Positions 63,020 to 64,000 of a stretch of 64,000 nt of DNA are shown here, in pieces. How positions within the stretch are numbered: the first letter of the stretch is position 1; every line of letters starts with the position of its first letter. Under the pieces are notes generated by a model. That model searched no databases. It was given only the letters and a program-made list of their open reading frames with translations, and was not told where the DNA came from. The stretch is from Cryoendolithus antarcticus (Eukaryota > Ascomycota > Dothideomycetes > Cladosporiales > Cladosporiaceae): the NCBI GenBank assembly GCA_002077065.1, contig NAJO01000014.1:558001-622000 (forward strand). The letters run 5' to 3'. The position numbers and the translations under genes were made by a program.

Positions 63020-63815
63020 TCAATCGCTGTCATCCTCACTCATGTCCATCTCGCCCTCTGAATCCTCCTCCATCGGTGCATCGCCCTCGTCATCGCTCTC
63101 GTCTCGCGTTCTCTTGACTCCCTGTGGGCTCGGCGCGTCCTCGACAGGTACCTTGGGCGCTGCCAGCCCGCTCATCCCAGGTGGTGGACCACCCATGCCA
63201 GGGGGCGGACCTCCCATACCCGGAGGTGGGCCGCCCATGCCCGGAGGTGGGCCGCCCATGCCCGGAGGTGGACCTCCCATACCAGGTGGAGGACCACCAG
63301 TCCCAGGCGGCGGGATCGACGCAGCGGCTGGCGCGGTGTTGGCAGCCTCAAGCCCAGGTGGTGCGGGGATTGCGTTTGCAGGCGTTTCTGCCACAGTCGG
63401 CTCGCCAGACTGAAGTGGAGGGTCATATTGGCCAGTCATCTTAGCCAGAGTCTTGCTCTTCGACTTCGCGTACGTGATGGTCTAGCATATTGTTAGCCTC
63501 TGAATACTTCGTCACTTGTCCCAGTGCACTTGCCATCTCGTTGCCAAAGAAGTCTAGGCCTTGACAGGCGCGCATAGCCTGAGTCGCAGCATGAACATCG
63601 CGAAACAGCACATGTGCCTGGCCCCTCATCTTGGTGTTCTTGACTGCGACAATATCGAGGACAGGGCCATAGGTCGTGAAGAGCATATATAGTGCTCGCT
63701 TGAGGTCGTTCTTTGGGACCTTGTCGGGGAGGTTCCTGAGGTACAGCGATTGGTTTGGCGCGATGCGCTGCTCGACTGCGCCATTGGGCGTAGGCTTGGT
63801 GAGGGTCGTCGCCAT
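63020..63815 (-). CDS. U1A/U2B''-type snRNP protein with Pro-Gly-Met repeat tail
   Basis: A spliceosomal RRM protein binding U2 (or U1) snRNA. Exons are 63815..63534 and 63481..63020, 247 residues. The 52-bp intron starts with GC (GCAAGT) and ends TAG, with a GGCTAACAAT branch; splicing restores FFGNEM-TITYAKSKSKTLAK, the end of the RRM. RNP2 is LYLRNL and RNP1 RGQAHVLF, with GYGP-like TTYGPVLDIV between. The C-half lacks a clear second RRM, which favours a fungal U2B''-like form. It instead holds seven PPPGxGG-type heptads (63170..63316) and an acidic tail (DESDDEGDAPMEEDSEGE). Confidence 0.85.
63170..63316. repeat. 21-bp coding minisatellite (PPPGMGG heptads)
   Basis: Seven tandem 21-bp units within the snRNP gene: one PPPGTGG, five PPPGMGG and one PPPGMSG in the minus-strand protein. 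Nearly identical units point to recent expansion and likely length variation between strains. Confidence 0.85.
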
Positions 63816-64000
63816 GGTCGTCGAATGCCCAGCGTCGTACTTTGCACAGCCAAAAAATGTTGCTGTACGACGGTTGCGCAGGAAGCAGCTCGAGTCATGT
63901 CACTTTTGCGTCACATCTTTCTGGCTTCAGGACATCCATCTTCCTCCCACCTCTCCTCTTGTAATGACTTGCATGCGGAGCTACGCTGCAGCATGGGTAC

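Noticed and set aside
1..64000. tRNA genes, transposons, CRISPR arrays
   Set aside because: No tRNA box B (GGTTCGANTCC-like) with a matching fold, no terminal repeats with transposase or reverse transcriptase frames, and no regularly spaced repeats were seen by eye. A tRNAscan or RepeatMasker run would be decisive.

Overview
The window is a gene-dense stretch of nuclear DNA from a filamentous ascomycete (Pezizomycotina). The evidence is many short introns of 48-80 bp with GT(A/G)AGT-like donors and CTAAC/CTAAT branch sites, short intergenic spacers, and fungal housekeeping genes on both strands. A Dothideomycete-type genome is my guess; I cannot prove it from one window. I see no tRNA, rRNA, transposon or CRISPR array.

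Layout. 1-11.4 kb: the 3' part of an ABCC transporter, an unknown membrane protein, the U3 snoRNP protein Rrp9, an APC-family permease and a large glycoprotein-like membrane protein. 11.8-13.8 kb: RPS28 and HIS1 diverge from a shared promoter that carries a Gcn4/CpcA-type site. 14.3-25.9 kb: five same-strand copies of a secreted Cys-containing protein family I do not recognise, interrupted by PNO1 and MDM31. Two copies are broken and one has lost all introns. 26.3-41.3 kb: GT8 glycosyltransferase, an unknown 931-residue protein, proteasome beta-6, an Sfk1-like membrane protein, RPL36, a thioredoxin-PITH protein, an 81-residue membrane microprotein lying 2 nt before a TUG/Ubx4 gene, and an Msn2-like zinc-finger factor. 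44-52.5 kb: alpha-carbonic anhydrase, an NRPS-like adenylate-forming reductase, the splicing factor Spp2 and a GH79 hydrolase. 53.3-63.8 kb: Dph6, a Baeyer-Villiger-type monooxygenase, sphingolipid C9-methyltransferase, eIF2B-gamma, Atg10 and a U1A/U2B''-type snRNP protein.

How the genes relate. Most are unrelated housekeeping loci: ribosome biogenesis and translation (RRP9, PNO1, RPS28, RPL36, GCD1, DPH6), splicing (SPP2, U2B''), proteostasis and autophagy (PRE7, UBX4, ATG10), and lipid and mitochondrial membrane biology (C9-MT, MDM31, SFK1). The accessory content is the secreted-protein array, the NRPS-like reductase, the monooxygenase, the GH79 enzyme and the transporters. The secreted array is the most likely place for undescribed biology. 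The microprotein-Ubx4 pair is the most unusual gene arrangement.

Exon coordinates were assembled by eye from splice consensus, reading phase and family alignment recalled from memory. None was checked against transcripts or databases.
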